Shown: positions 40,897 to 48,783, counted from the first letter of the stretch. The stretch: 49,009 nucleotides of DNA from DATBIS01 sp036556805 (GCA_036556805.1 DATBIS010000124.1:1-49009); one strand, 5' to 3'. Notes: generated by a model not told the origin, from the letters alone. Translations and numbers: made by a program.

Positions 40897-41408
40897 CCGA
40901 GGGCGGCGTCGACGTCCACCCGCTCCGCGAGGAGGAGTTCGAGGCCGTCTGCTCGCACCTCCCGGGCCGTTCTCGGGCGCATCACCGCTCTCGTCTCGAC
41001 GAGCAGCACGCCGGCCGATTCGTGTACCTCATCGCGTGGATCGACGGCGTGCCGGCCGGTCACGTCGGGATCGGGTTCCCCGACGATCGGCGCGTGGCCG
41101 ATCGCTGCGAGTGGGGCGACCGTGCGCTCGTCTCCGACCTGTGGGTCGAGCCGGCGTTCCGCGGCCGGGGAGCGGGGCGGGCGCTCATGGTGGAGCTCGA
41201 GCGTCGCTGCCGCGAGGCCGGCGTGGAGGAGATCGGACTCGACTCGGGCGTGCACGACGGCTACGCGGCCGCCCGGAACCTCTACCGCTCGCTCGGCTAC
41301 ACGGACCGCGGCGGCGCGTTCGTTTCGAGCGAGACGATGCCGCCGGGCGCCGGGCTCCCGTACTTCATCGAGATCCTGACCATCTGGACGAAGTCGCTGC
41401 GCGACTGA
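40893..41408 (+). CDS. GNAT-family N-acetyltransferase
   Basis: 171 residues from the GTG at 40893 (GTGA overlap with trpB2). The acetyl-CoA motif is VEPAFRGRGAGRALMVELERRCREAG, and LYRSLGYTDRGGAFV marks the end of the fold. The N-terminal VHPLREEEFEAVCSHLPG is a typical GNAT start. The acceptor may be an amino group on a small molecule or protein; nothing in context identifies it. Confidence 0.85.
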   Translation: MTEGGVDVHPLREEEFEAVCSHLPGRSRAHHRSRLDEQHAGRFVYLIAWIDGVPAGHVGIGFPDDRRVADRCEWGDRALVSDLWVEPAFRGRGAGRALMVELERRCREAGVEEIGLDSGVHDGYAAARNLYRSLGYTDRGGAFVSSETMPPGAGLPYFIEILTIWTKSLRD

Positions 41409-41414
41409 GCGGCG

Positions 41415-42626
41415 TCAGACGACCTCGCGCAGCCGGCGCTCGAGGAACGCCCGCTCCGTCGCGTTCGTCGTGAGGGCGATCGCGCGCCGATAGGCGTCGG
41501 CCGACTCGGCGCGCCGTTCCAGCCGCCGAAGGAGATCCGCCCGCGCCGAGTGGTAGAGGTGGTACCCGGCGAGGGCCCCCGAGAGGGGTTCCATGATCGC
41601 GAGCCCGGCCTGCGGCCCGTCCGCCATCGCGACGGCGACCGCGCGGTTCAGCTCGACGACCGCCGATGGCTGCATGGTCCCGAGCGCGCCGTAGATCGAC
41701 GCGATCTCCGCCCAGTCGGTGTCGTCGGGACGCGGCGCCTGGGCGTGCACGGCGGCGATCGCCGCCTGGAGCTGATAGGGGCCGACCGAACGGAGCGCCT
41801 TCGCGCGCTCGAGCGTCGCGAGCCCTTCGTCGATCATCGCGTGATCCCAGCGCGAGCGGTCCTGGTCCTCCAGCAGCACGAGGTCGCCGTCCTCGTCCGT
41901 CCGCGTCACCCGGCGCGAGTGCTGCAACAGCATGAGCGCCAGCAGGCCGATCGCCTCGGGTTCGCCGGGAAGCAGGCGGTCGACGACCCGGCAGAGCCAG
42001 ATCGCCTCGTCACAGAGCTCGACGCGAACGAGGTCGCCCTGCGTGGGCGCGTAGCCTTCGTTGAACACCAGGTAGAGCACCGCGAGCACGCCGCCGAGCC
42101 GTTCGCCGAGGAGCGCCTTCGGCGGCACACGGAACGGAATCCCGGCCTCCTTGATCTTGCGCTTCGCCCGGACGAGGCGCTGCGCAACCGTCGGCTCGGA
42201 CTGCAGGAAGGCCCGCGCGATCTCCCGGGTGGAGAGGCCGGCAACCGTACGAAGGGTGAGCGCCACCCTCGCCTCGAGCGACAGCGCCGGATGGCAGCAC
42301 GTGAAGATCAGCCGGAGCCGATCGTCGGGGATCTCGCGCACCTCGTCGTCGTCGCCCAGTCGCTGCACCACGCCCACCTGCTCGACCTTGTCGCGGCCCA
42401 CGCGCTCGCGGCGCAGACGATCGATCGCCCGGTTGCGCGCGGTCGTCGTGATCCACGCCCCGGGATTGTCCGGCACGCCCTCGCGCGGCCAGCGCTCGAG
42501 CGCGGTGGCGAACGCCTCCTGGACGGCCTCTTCCGCGAGGTCGAAGTCCCCGGTGACGCGGATCAGGGCCGCGACCGCCCGCCCCGACTCGCGCCGGAAC
42601 AGGCGGTCGACGACGTCGTCCGTCAG
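41415..42626 (-). CDS. ECF42-type RNA polymerase sigma factor with C-terminal extension
   Basis: 403 residues. Sigma region 2 is LFRRESGRAVAALIRVTGDFDLAEEAVQEAFATALERWP, followed by NPGAWITTTARNRAIDRLRRER; region 4 is LRTVAGLSTREIARAFLQSEPTVAQRLVRAKRKI. The C-terminal half is the helical DUF6596/TPR-like extension of ECF42 (GVLAVLYLVFNEGYAPTQGDLVRVELCDEAIWLCR). It belongs with the DGPF gene just upstream, as in other ECF42 loci, and may respond to an unknown signal through its extension. No in-frame ATG, GTG or TTG lies near the expected start; CTG at 42626, overlapping the upstream TGA, is the best choice. Confidence 0.82.
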   Translation of the reverse strand: MTDDVVDRLFRRESGRAVAALIRVTGDFDLAEEAVQEAFATALERWPREGVPDNPGAWITTTARNRAIDRLRRERVGRDKVEQVGVVQRLGDDDEVREIPDDRLRLIFTCCHPALSLEARVALTLRTVAGLSTREIARAFLQSEPTVAQRLVRAKRKIKEAGIPFRVPPKALLGERLGGVLAVLYLVFNEGYAPTQGDLVRVELCDEAIWLCRVVDRLLPGEPEAIGLLALMLLQHSRRVTRTDEDGDLVLLEDQDRSRWDHAMIDEGLATLERAKALRSVGPYQLQAAIAAVHAQAPRPDDTDWAEIASIYGALGTMQPSAVVELNRAVAVAMADGPQAGLAIMEPLSGALAGYHLYHSARADLLRRLERRAESADAYRRAIALTTNATERAFLERRLREVV

Positions 42627-42979
42627 TGCTCGGGGCCTTCGAGGATCGGACGGACCTCGATCGAGCCGCGCTTCGCCCCCGGCAGCTTCCCCGCCGCCTC
42701 GATCGCCTGGTCGAGATCGTCGCATTCGATCAGGAAGTATCCGCCCAGCTGCTCCTTCGTCTCCGCGAACGGACCGTCGGTGGACAGCACCTCGCCGTCG
42801 CGCACGCGAACGGTCGTCGCGCTCTTCGTGGAGGCGAGCTCGTCGCCGCCGCGCATCCACCCGCGCTCGACGAGCCAGTTCGCGTACTTGTCGTACTCCT
42901 CGTACATCGCCGAGCGATCGTCGTGGCTCGCCGCCTCGATCCCCGCCTCGTCGCCGTAGATCAGCAGCGCGTACTTCAT
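42623..42979 (-). CDS. DGPF/YCII-related domain protein, partner of ECF42 sigma
   Basis: 118 residues of YCII-like ferredoxin-type fold: MKYALLIYGDEAG, TTVRVRDGEVLSTDGPFAETKEQLGGYFLIECDDLDQAIEAA, IEVRPILEG. The DGPF motif names the group that sits beside ECF42 sigma factors. Ribosome site GAGGAGG precedes the ATG at 42979. It may sense or process a signal for the sigma factor, but its biochemical role is unknown. Confidence 0.88.
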   Translation of the reverse strand: MKYALLIYGDEAGIEAASHDDRSAMYEEYDKYANWLVERGWMRGGDELASTKSATTVRVRDGEVLSTDGPFAETKEQLGGYFLIECDDLDQAIEAAGKLPGAKRGSIEVRPILEGPEH

Positions 42980-42996
42980 GCGGCCTCCTCGATCCG

Positions 42997-43026
42997 GGCG
43001 CGCCCGTCTGGCGCGCCTCCACCCTA
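42997..43026 (-). promoter_or_regulatory. Promoter -10 and GC-rich repeat before the DGPF-sigma operon
   Basis: Minus-strand TAGGGT (43021-43026) is a plausible -10, giving a leader of about 35 bases. The leader contains two copies of the palindrome GGCGCGCC (42997-43004 and 43010-43017) five bases apart, which can pair with each other as a hairpin near the start of the mRNA. Confidence 0.4.
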
Positions 43027-43070
43027 GCGACGAACGGCGCCGGACGCTTTCGACACGACATGGGGGAAAG

Positions 43071-43083
43071 TAGGCTGCGGCCC
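43071..43083 (+). promoter_or_regulatory. Leaderless promoter -10 (TAGGCT) for the acyl-CoA dehydrogenase
   Basis: TAGGCT (43071-43076) ends seven bases before the GTG at 43084. TTTCGA at 43048-43053 could be a weak -35 with a 17-base spacer. No ribosome site. Confidence 0.55.
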
Positions 43084-44247
43084 GTGGCGATCGATCCTCG
43101 CGACCCGCTCGACCTCTCGCCTTCCTTCTCCGCCGAGGAGCGGCAGATCCGCGACCTCGTGCGGGACTGGGTCGGCGACCACGTCCTGCCGTCGATCGAG
43201 GAGTGGTTCGAGCGCGGCGAGTTTCCCGTCGAAAGCGCGAAGCAACTGGGCGCCCTCGGCCTGCTGGGCATGCACCTCACCGGCTACGGGTGCCTCGGTG
43301 CGAACGCCGTAAGCTACGGGCTCGCGTGCCTCGAGCTCGAGGCGGGCGACTCCGGGTTCCGATCGTTCGTGTCGGTGCAGGGGTCGCTCTGCATGTTCCC
43401 GATCTGGAAGTACGGCAGCGAGGAGCAGAAGCAGGAGTGGCTGCCGCGCATGGCCGCGGGCGAGGCGATCGGCTGCTTCGGTCTCACCGAACCCGACTTC
43501 GGCTCCGATCCCGGCCGCATGCGTACCGCGGCTCGCCGCGACGGCTCCGATTGGATCCTGTCGGGGACCAAGATGTGGATCACGAACGGCGGCATCGCCG
43601 ACGTCGCGATCGTGTGGGCGAACACGGACGACGGCGTGCGCGGGTTCGTCGTGCCGACCGACACGCCGGGCTTCGCCGCCACCGACATCCACCGCAAGCT
43701 GTCCCTCCGCGCGTCGGTGACCTCCGAGCTGGTGCTCGACGAGGTTCGCCTTCCCGAGGCCGCGGTGCTGCCCGAGGTCGCGGGGATCAAGGGGCCGCTC
43801 TCCTGTCTCACCGAGGCGCGTTTCGGCATCGTGTGGGGGGCTCTCGGCGCCGCCCGAGCGTGCTTCGAATCCGCGCTCGAGTTCGCGAAGGAACGCGTGC
43901 AGTGGGGCAAGCCGATCGCGGGTTTCCAGCTCACGCAGCGCAAGCTCGCCGACATGTCGCTCGAGCTCGAGAAGGGGATGCTGCTCGCGCTCCATCTCGG
44001 AAGGCTGAAGGACGAGGGCCGGCTGCGCCCACAGCAGGTGAGCTACGGAAAGCTCAACAACGTGCGCGAGGCGCTCGCGATCGCCCGGGAGGCCCGCTCG
44101 ATCCTCGGTGCCTCCGGCATCACGCTCGAGTACCCCGTGATCCGGCACATGAACAACCTCGAGTCCGTGTACACGTACGAGGGCACGAACGAGATCCACA
44201 CGCTCATCGTGGGCGAGGCGCTCACCGGCCTCCGCGCGTTCGAGTAG
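43084..44247 (+). CDS. Acyl-CoA dehydrogenase, glutaryl-CoA dehydrogenase type
   Basis: 387 residues. N-terminal helices with GLLGMHLTGYGCLGANAVSYGLACLELE, FAD region GCFGLTEPDFGSDPGRMRTAARRDG and WILSGTKMWITNGGIADVAIVWA are in family order. The C-terminal YEGTNEIHTLIVGEALTG carries the catalytic Glu in the position used by glutaryl-CoA and short-chain enzymes. The SVQGSLCMFPIWKYGSEEQKQEWLP stretch is typical of GcdH. It oxidises and probably decarboxylates glutaryl-CoA in lysine or aromatic breakdown. The GTG at 43084 lies seven bases after the -10. Confidence 0.85.
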   Translation: MAIDPRDPLDLSPSFSAEERQIRDLVRDWVGDHVLPSIEEWFERGEFPVESAKQLGALGLLGMHLTGYGCLGANAVSYGLACLELEAGDSGFRSFVSVQGSLCMFPIWKYGSEEQKQEWLPRMAAGEAIGCFGLTEPDFGSDPGRMRTAARRDGSDWILSGTKMWITNGGIADVAIVWANTDDGVRGFVVPTDTPGFAATDIHRKLSLRASVTSELVLDEVRLPEAAVLPEVAGIKGPLSCLTEARFGIVWGALGAARACFESALEFAKERVQWGKPIAGFQLTQRKLADMSLELEKGMLLALHLGRLKDEGRLRPQQVSYGKLNNVREALAIAREARSILGASGITLEYPVIRHMNNLESVYTYEGTNEIHTLIVGEALTGLRAFE

Positions 44248-44277
44248 ACCGTGCGGGTCGGAAGCGTCCGGCGCGGG

Positions 44278-44323
44278 TAGCCTGGGCTCCCGCCGAACTT
44301 CGAGGAGCGCGATGGAGGTCACG
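44278..44323 (+). promoter_or_regulatory. Promoter and ribosome site for the 63-residue protein
   Basis: TAGCCT (44278-44283) is a possible -10 with a leader of about 35 bases. GGAGGTCACG directly precedes the ATG at 44324, identical to the trpB2 site, which argues against the ATG at 44312. Confidence 0.5.
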
Positions 44324-44515
44324 ATGGCTCGTGAGACCGATTGGATGGTGTTCGAAAAGTCCGTGGAGCTCACCGCGTCGGCGGTGCGCGGCGCGGTCGG
44401 GGGCGACGGCAGCCAACCGGCCACGTTCGTCGCCGACGTGTTTCGCGAGGTGTTCAAGGCGCTCAAGGAGACGGCCGACGCGCTGCCCGAGCGAGCGGGA
44501 AAGGCCGGGTTCTGA
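44324..44515 (+). CDS. Small protein of unknown function
   Basis: 63 residues, MARETDWMVFEKSVELTASA at the start, then VRGAVGGDGSQPATFVADVFREVFKALKETADALPERAGKAGF. Mostly helical, with no membrane segment or cysteine. The ribosome site GGAGG is strong and fixes the start, so the gene is probably real. I do not recognise a family. It ends two bases from the convergent CBS gene. Confidence 0.5.
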   Translation: MARETDWMVFEKSVELTASAVRGAVGGDGSQPATFVADVFREVFKALKETADALPERAGKAGF

Positions 44516-44517
44516 GG

Positions 44518-44883
44518 TCAGGCCCGCGCCGTGAGGTCGCGGAGCGACACGATGCCGAGCACGCCGTCCTCGTCGACCACCGGCAGGTGGCGGAACCCGC
44601 GATCGAGCATCGCGTCGCGAGCCTCCGCGACCGATGTCGAAGGGCCGATGGTGAACGGATCCCTCGTCATCCACTGCTCGACGGTATGGCCGGCCGCGTC
44701 GAAGTCCGACGCGAGCGCACGAAGGATGTCGCGCTCGGTGAAGATGCCGGCGAGCCGCCCGTCCTCGAGCACGATCGCCGACCCGACGTGGTGACCGCCC
44801 ATCACCGTCGCGGCCTCCGCGACCGTCGCGCCCGGCGCGACCGTCACGAGGCTCGTGCTCATGATGTCGCGAACGGTGCTCAT
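44518..44883 (-). CDS. Two-CBS-domain protein
   Basis: 121 residues from the ATG at 44883; a GTG at 44892, five bases after a TACCCT box, is the alternative and would add three residues. Two CBS domains are visible: VRDIMSTSLVTVAPGATVAEAATVMGGHHVGSAIVLEDGRLAGIFTERDILRAL and VEQWMTRDPFTIGPSTSVAEARDAMLDRGFRHLPVVDEDGVLGIVSLRDLTARA, in pieces. The pair normally binds adenosyl ligands such as AMP, ATP or SAM and regulates partners. No partner domain is attached. Its start shares CATG with the divergent mutY. Confidence 0.85.
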   Translation of the reverse strand: MSTVRDIMSTSLVTVAPGATVAEAATVMGGHHVGSAIVLEDGRLAGIFTERDILRALASDFDAAGHTVEQWMTRDPFTIGPSTSVAEARDAMLDRGFRHLPVVDEDGVLGIVSLRDLTARA

Positions 44884-45766
44884 GGCTCCCACGCCGAAGG
44901 GTAGCCTCGCCTCCCGCGATCGGGAAGCCCTCCTCGCGTGGTTCCGGCCGCGGAGATCCGCCTACCCGTGGCGTCGGGCGAGGCCCGATCCCTACGAGGT
45001 CCTCGTCTCCGAGTTCATGCTCCAGCAGACCCAGGCGGCTCGCGTCGCCGCGGCGTTCGGCCCGTTCCTCGGGGGATTCCCCGCGGTCGATGCCCTCGCC
45101 GGCGCGTCGCGCGCCGAGGTCCTCCGCGGGTGGGCCGGTCTCGGCTACAACCGCCGCGCTGTTCGCCTGCACGAGGCGGCTCGAGTGATCGTCCGCGAAC
45201 ACGACGGCGTCGTGCCCCGTGACGTCGACGTTCTTCGCTCCCTTCCCGGCGTGGGACCGTATACCGCGGCCGCGGTCGCCTCGATCGCGTACGGTGAGCC
45301 GGCGGCGGCCGTCGACGCGAACGTCCGGCGCGTGGTCGCTCGCGTTGCCCGCGGTGCCGAGGCTCACGAGCTCGCCGCGCGCGAGATCGCGAATCTGGCG
45401 ACCGAATGGTTGGACGAACGCGATCCCGGTCGATGGAACGCAGCGCTCATGGACCTCGGCCGCGTCGTGTGCCGGCCGCGTGACCCCCGCTGCGCCGAAT
45501 GCCCGCTCCGTTCGGCGTGCGCGTTCCGGACGAGTGGCAGGAGCACGGTGGCGTCCCCGCGCCGGCAGGGGCCGTTCGAGGGATCCTTCCGCCAGCTGCG
45601 CGGCGCGATCGTGCGAACGCTGCGCGAACGGGAATCGGCCACGCTCGGGGAGCTCGCGCGGCTGACGAATCGCGACCGCGACGGCGTGGTCGCGGCGGTC
45701 GACGCGCTCGCGCGCGACGGGCTCGTGGAGCGGGATCGTCCGGGGGTCGTCCGACTGGCGGGATGA
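44882..45766 (+). CDS. mutY: A/G-specific adenine glycosylase, without Nudix domain
   Basis: 294 residues from the ATG at 44882. The HhH-GPD fold is clear: YEVLVSEFMLQQTQAARVAAAF, helix-hairpin-helix LPGVGPYTAAAV, and catalytic Asp in AAAVDANVRRVVARVA. The iron-sulfur cluster ligands are C-x6-C-x2-C-x5-C in CRPRDPRCAECPLRSAC. It removes A opposite 8-oxoG. The C-terminal Nudix-like domain that reads 8-oxoG in E. coli MutY is absent; instead the last 70 residues look like a winged helix (SATLGELARLTNRDRDGVVAAVDALARDGLVERDRPGVVRLAG). Short actinobacterial MutYs are known. Confidence 0.9.
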   Translation: MAPTPKGSLASRDREALLAWFRPRRSAYPWRRARPDPYEVLVSEFMLQQTQAARVAAAFGPFLGGFPAVDALAGASRAEVLRGWAGLGYNRRAVRLHEAARVIVREHDGVVPRDVDVLRSLPGVGPYTAAAVASIAYGEPAAAVDANVRRVVARVARGAEAHELAAREIANLATEWLDERDPGRWNAALMDLGRVVCRPRDPRCAECPLRSACAFRTSGRSTVASPRRQGPFEGSFRQLRGAIVRTLRERESATLGELARLTNRDRDGVVAAVDALARDGLVERDRPGVVRLAG

Positions 45767-45781
45767 GGGACGAGCCGCTGC

Positions 45782-45797
45782 TAGCGTGGTCCGCCTC
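45782..45797 (+). promoter_or_regulatory. Near-leaderless promoter -10 (TAGCGT) for the ABC-F gene
   Basis: TAGCGT (45782-45787) lies ten bases before the ATG at 45798, giving a leader of only about three bases. No ribosome site. This supports the ATG over the in-frame GTG at 45786. Confidence 0.4.
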
Positions 45798-47408
45798 ATG
45801 GGGTTCCTGGAGCTCTCCGATGTGCGCTACGACCTCCCCGGCGGATGGACGCTGTTCGAAGGGGTGTCGTTTCGCGTCCCGGAGGGCGAACATGCGGCGC
45901 TCGTCGGCGCGAACGGCATCGGCAAGTCGACCCTGCTCCGGCTGATCGCCGGGCTCGAGCGACCGGCGTGGGGGGTCGTGCGGGTGGACGGGAGGGTCGG
46001 GTTGATGCGTCAGTTCATCGGGTCGGACGAGCAACCGACCTCGGTGCGCGAGTTCCTCCTCGCCTACTCCGAGCGCCCGGTGGCCGACGCGGCGGTCGCT
46101 CTCGACGCGGCCGAGGCGCGCCTGGGCTCGGAGGACGGCAGCGAGCGCGCGCAGCTCGCCTACGCGGCGGCCCTCGCGCACTGGGAGGACGCGGGCGGCT
46201 ATCGCGCGGAGGTCCTGTGGGATCGGTGCACGCGGTCGGCGTTCGGCGAAGGCTATCCGGAGTGCGCGGCTCGGCCCATCGGGACGCTCTCCGGCGGCGA
46301 GCGCAAGCGGCTCGCGCTCGAGGTGATCCTCGCGTCGCCCTTCGACGTGATCCTGCTCGACGAGCCGGACAACACGCTCGACATCGACGGGAAGACGTGG
46401 CTGGAGGACGTGATCGTCGATTGCGCGAAGACCATGCTGTTCGTGAGCCACGATCGCACGGTGCTCGCGCGCACCGCGACGCGCATCGTCACGCTCGAAG
46501 GCCGGGCCGCGTGGACGCACCCGGGCGGATACGCCACCTACGCGGAGGCGCGCGACGCGCGGCTGGACAAGCTCGAGGAGCGCCACCGCCGGTACGAGGA
46601 ACGGCACGACCACCTCGAGGCGAACCTCAAGGAGCTCAAGCGCAGAGCCGCGCTCAACGACAAGTTCGCGTCGCTCGCGCGCTCGGCGGAGAAGAAGCTC
46701 GCGCGCTTCGAGGAGCGAGAGACCCCGCCGGAGCGGCCGGCCGTGCAGGACGTTCGCATGCGCCTGGAGGGCGGGCGGACCGGCAAGCTCGCGCTCCGCC
46801 TGCGAGGCCTCGGCATCGCCGGCATCGTGCGGCCGTTCGACACGGAGATCCTGTTCGGCGAACGCGTCGGCGTGATCGGCCCGAACGGATCGGGGAAGAC
46901 GCACTTCCTCAGGCTGCTCGCCGGCGAGGACGTCTCCCACGACGGTGAATGGATGCTCGGTGCCCGCGTGACGCCGGGTCTGTTCCACCAGCTGCACGAG
47001 CGTGGCGACCTCGCCGGCCTCGCGATCGACGAGGTGCTGATGAAGCGCGGGCTGGACCGGAGCGCCGCGATGTCGCGCCTGAAGCGGTACGAGCTCGAAC
47101 GCTCGGCGCGCATCCCGTTCACCTTGCTCTCCGGAGGCCAACAGGCGCGCTTCCAGCTGCTGCTGATGGAGATCGACTCGCCGACCATGCTGTTGCTGGA
47201 CGAGCCGACGGACAATCTCGACGTCGCGTCGGCGGACGCGCTCGAGGACGCCGTTCGGCGCTACGAGGGCACCGTGATCGCCGTGACCCACGATCGGTGG
47301 TTCATGGGGTTGATGGACCGCTTCCTCTTCTTCGACCATGACGGCTCGGTGCGAACGCTGCTCGAATCCCCGTACAGGGCCGCGCCGGTCGGGTCGACGC
47401 CGGCGTAG
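45798..47408 (+). CDS. ABC-F family ATPase
   Basis: 536 residues with two ABC domains and no membrane helices. First domain: Walker A GANGIGKST, signature LSGGERKRLALE, Walker B VILLDEPDNTLD, SHDR. Between them a charged linker (KLEERHRRYEERHDHLEANLKELKRR) corresponds to the P-site tRNA interaction motif region. Second domain: GPNGSGKTH, LSGGQQARFQLLLME, MLLLDEPTDNLD, THDR. ABC-F proteins bind the ribosome E site and rescue or regulate translation, and some give antibiotic resistance. Which function applies here is unknown; the short linker gives no clear hint. Confidence 0.9.
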   Translation: MGFLELSDVRYDLPGGWTLFEGVSFRVPEGEHAALVGANGIGKSTLLRLIAGLERPAWGVVRVDGRVGLMRQFIGSDEQPTSVREFLLAYSERPVADAAVALDAAEARLGSEDGSERAQLAYAAALAHWEDAGGYRAEVLWDRCTRSAFGEGYPECAARPIGTLSGGERKRLALEVILASPFDVILLDEPDNTLDIDGKTWLEDVIVDCAKTMLFVSHDRTVLARTATRIVTLEGRAAWTHPGGYATYAEARDARLDKLEERHRRYEERHDHLEANLKELKRRAALNDKFASLARSAEKKLARFEERETPPERPAVQDVRMRLEGGRTGKLALRLRGLGIAGIVRPFDTEILFGERVGVIGPNGSGKTHFLRLLAGEDVSHDGEWMLGARVTPGLFHQLHERGDLAGLAIDEVLMKRGLDRSAAMSRLKRYELERSARIPFTLLSGGQQARFQLLLMEIDSPTMLLLDEPTDNLDVASADALEDAVRRYEGTVIAVTHDRWFMGLMDRFLFFDHDGSVRTLLESPYRAAPVGSTPA

Positions 47409-47412
47409 GAGG

Positions 47413-48783
47413 CTACGGAAGCGCTTCGGCGAGCCCGGCGAACGCCGCCTGCACCGACTCCGAGAACGTCGGGTAGGCGTGGATCGCGCCTCCGACGACG
47501 GTCGCGGGAATCCGGCCCGCCATCGCGGCGACGATCTCGTGGATCAGCTCGCCCGCCGTCTCTCCCATGACGTGTCCGCCGAGCAACTCGCCCGAGCGCG
47601 CGTCGGCGACGAGCTTCACGTGACCCTCGGGTGTTCCCTCGATCGCCGCTCGCTCGTTGTCGCGCAGCAGGACCGTTGCCGAGACCACTTCGGTCCCCGA
47701 CTCGCGCGCGGCACGCTCCGTCACACCGACGCTCGCGACCTCGGGATCCGTGTACGTCACCCGTGGAACGACGCGGTAGTCCTTGGGGCGCGGTCGCCCC
47801 CGGAGGTCGTCGAGGACGACGCCCGCCTCGTAGGTGCCGACGTGCGTGAAGAGGAGCTCACCGGTCGCGTCCCCAGCCGCCCACACGTCGGGGTTCGTCG
47901 TACGAAGGGTCTCACCGAGCACGGGCCTGCGCCGGTCGTCGAGCGCCACGCCCGCGCGCTCCAGGTCGTGATCGCCGAGCACGGGGTCGCGGCCCGTTGC
48001 GACGAGCACCTCGCCCGCGGCGATGGGGGATCGCCCCTCGACCTCGACGCTCCAACCGGTTCCCGAATGCGTCGCCCGCGTGATCGTCGCGTTCGTGAGG
48101 ATCTCGACGCCGTCGGCTTCGAGAGCCTCCCGGAGCGTCCGCCCGGAAGCCTCGTCCTCGGGGGGTAGCACGTTCGCGTCCGACTCGACGACGGTCACGT
48201 GCGAACCGAAGCGCGCGTAGATCTGGGCGAACTCCACGCCGATCGGCCCGGCGCCGATCACGAGCAGCGACTCGGGCACGCCTCCCTCGTGCCAGATCGC
48301 CTCCTTGTTCGTCCAGAGCGGGCCCTCGCGAAGGCCCTCGATGGGAGGGATCGCGGCCTCGCTGCCCGTCGCGAGCACGACGCGATCCGCGGTGAGCCGT
48401 TCCCCCGACGCCGTCTCGAGCTCGTGCGCCCCGACCAGCCGCACCTCGTCGAGGATCACGCGCGCACCCTTCTCCTCGAACGGCCGAGCGCCCGCCGACG
48501 TGCTCTCCTCGACGATCGTGCGCACGCGGTCGCGCACACCGTCGAAGTCCACGTCCACCGATGGGATGCGCAGGCCGAAGCGGCCGCCGCCTCTCGCGAG
48601 CGCCGCGATCTTCGCCGCGCGAAGCATGATCTTGCTGGGGACGCAGCCGTACCAGTTGCACTCCCCGCCGAGCCGGTCGCGTTCGGCCATCCCCACGCGA
48701 GGGCCGCCAGGCGTCGCGAGGCGTCCCACGATCTCGGACGCCGTGCCGCCGCCGCCGATCACGAAGACGTCGAAGTGGTCCAC
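47413..48783 (-). CDS. Pyridine nucleotide-disulfide oxidoreductase (MerA/LPD-like)
   Basis: 456 residues. FAD site VFVIGGGGTASEIVGRLA, redox-active disulfide GGECNWYGCVPSK (Cys42, Cys47), NAD site VIGAGPIGVEFAQIYARFG, and VWAAGDATGELLFTHVG. The C terminus has IHAYPTFSESVQAAF where dihydrolipoamide dehydrogenase has HPTxxE: the catalytic His is replaced by Tyr, as in mercuric reductase. But the HMA domain and C-terminal Cys pair of MerA are absent. Hence neither a standard Lpd nor a MerA; a disulfide reductase of unknown substrate. Start is GTG at 48783. Confidence 0.87.
   Translation of the reverse strand: MDHFDVFVIGGGGTASEIVGRLATPGGPRVGMAERDRLGGECNWYGCVPSKIMLRAAKIAALARGGGRFGLRIPSVDVDFDGVRDRVRTIVEESTSAGARPFEEKGARVILDEVRLVGAHELETASGERLTADRVVLATGSEAAIPPIEGLREGPLWTNKEAIWHEGGVPESLLVIGAGPIGVEFAQIYARFGSHVTVVESDANVLPPEDEASGRTLREALEADGVEILTNATITRATHSGTGWSVEVEGRSPIAAGEVLVATGRDPVLGDHDLERAGVALDDRRRPVLGETLRTTNPDVWAAGDATGELLFTHVGTYEAGVVLDDLRGRPRPKDYRVVPRVTYTDPEVASVGVTERAARESGTEVVSATVLLRDNERAAIEGTPEGHVKLVADARSGELLGGHVMGETAGELIHEIVAAMAGRIPATVVGGAIHAYPTFSESVQAAFAGLAEALP

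Noticed and set aside
47413..48783. Calling the flavin reductase dihydrolipoamide dehydrogenase or mercuric reductase
   Set aside because: The catalytic His of Lpd is a Tyr, and the MerA heavy-metal domain and C-terminal Cys pair are absent.
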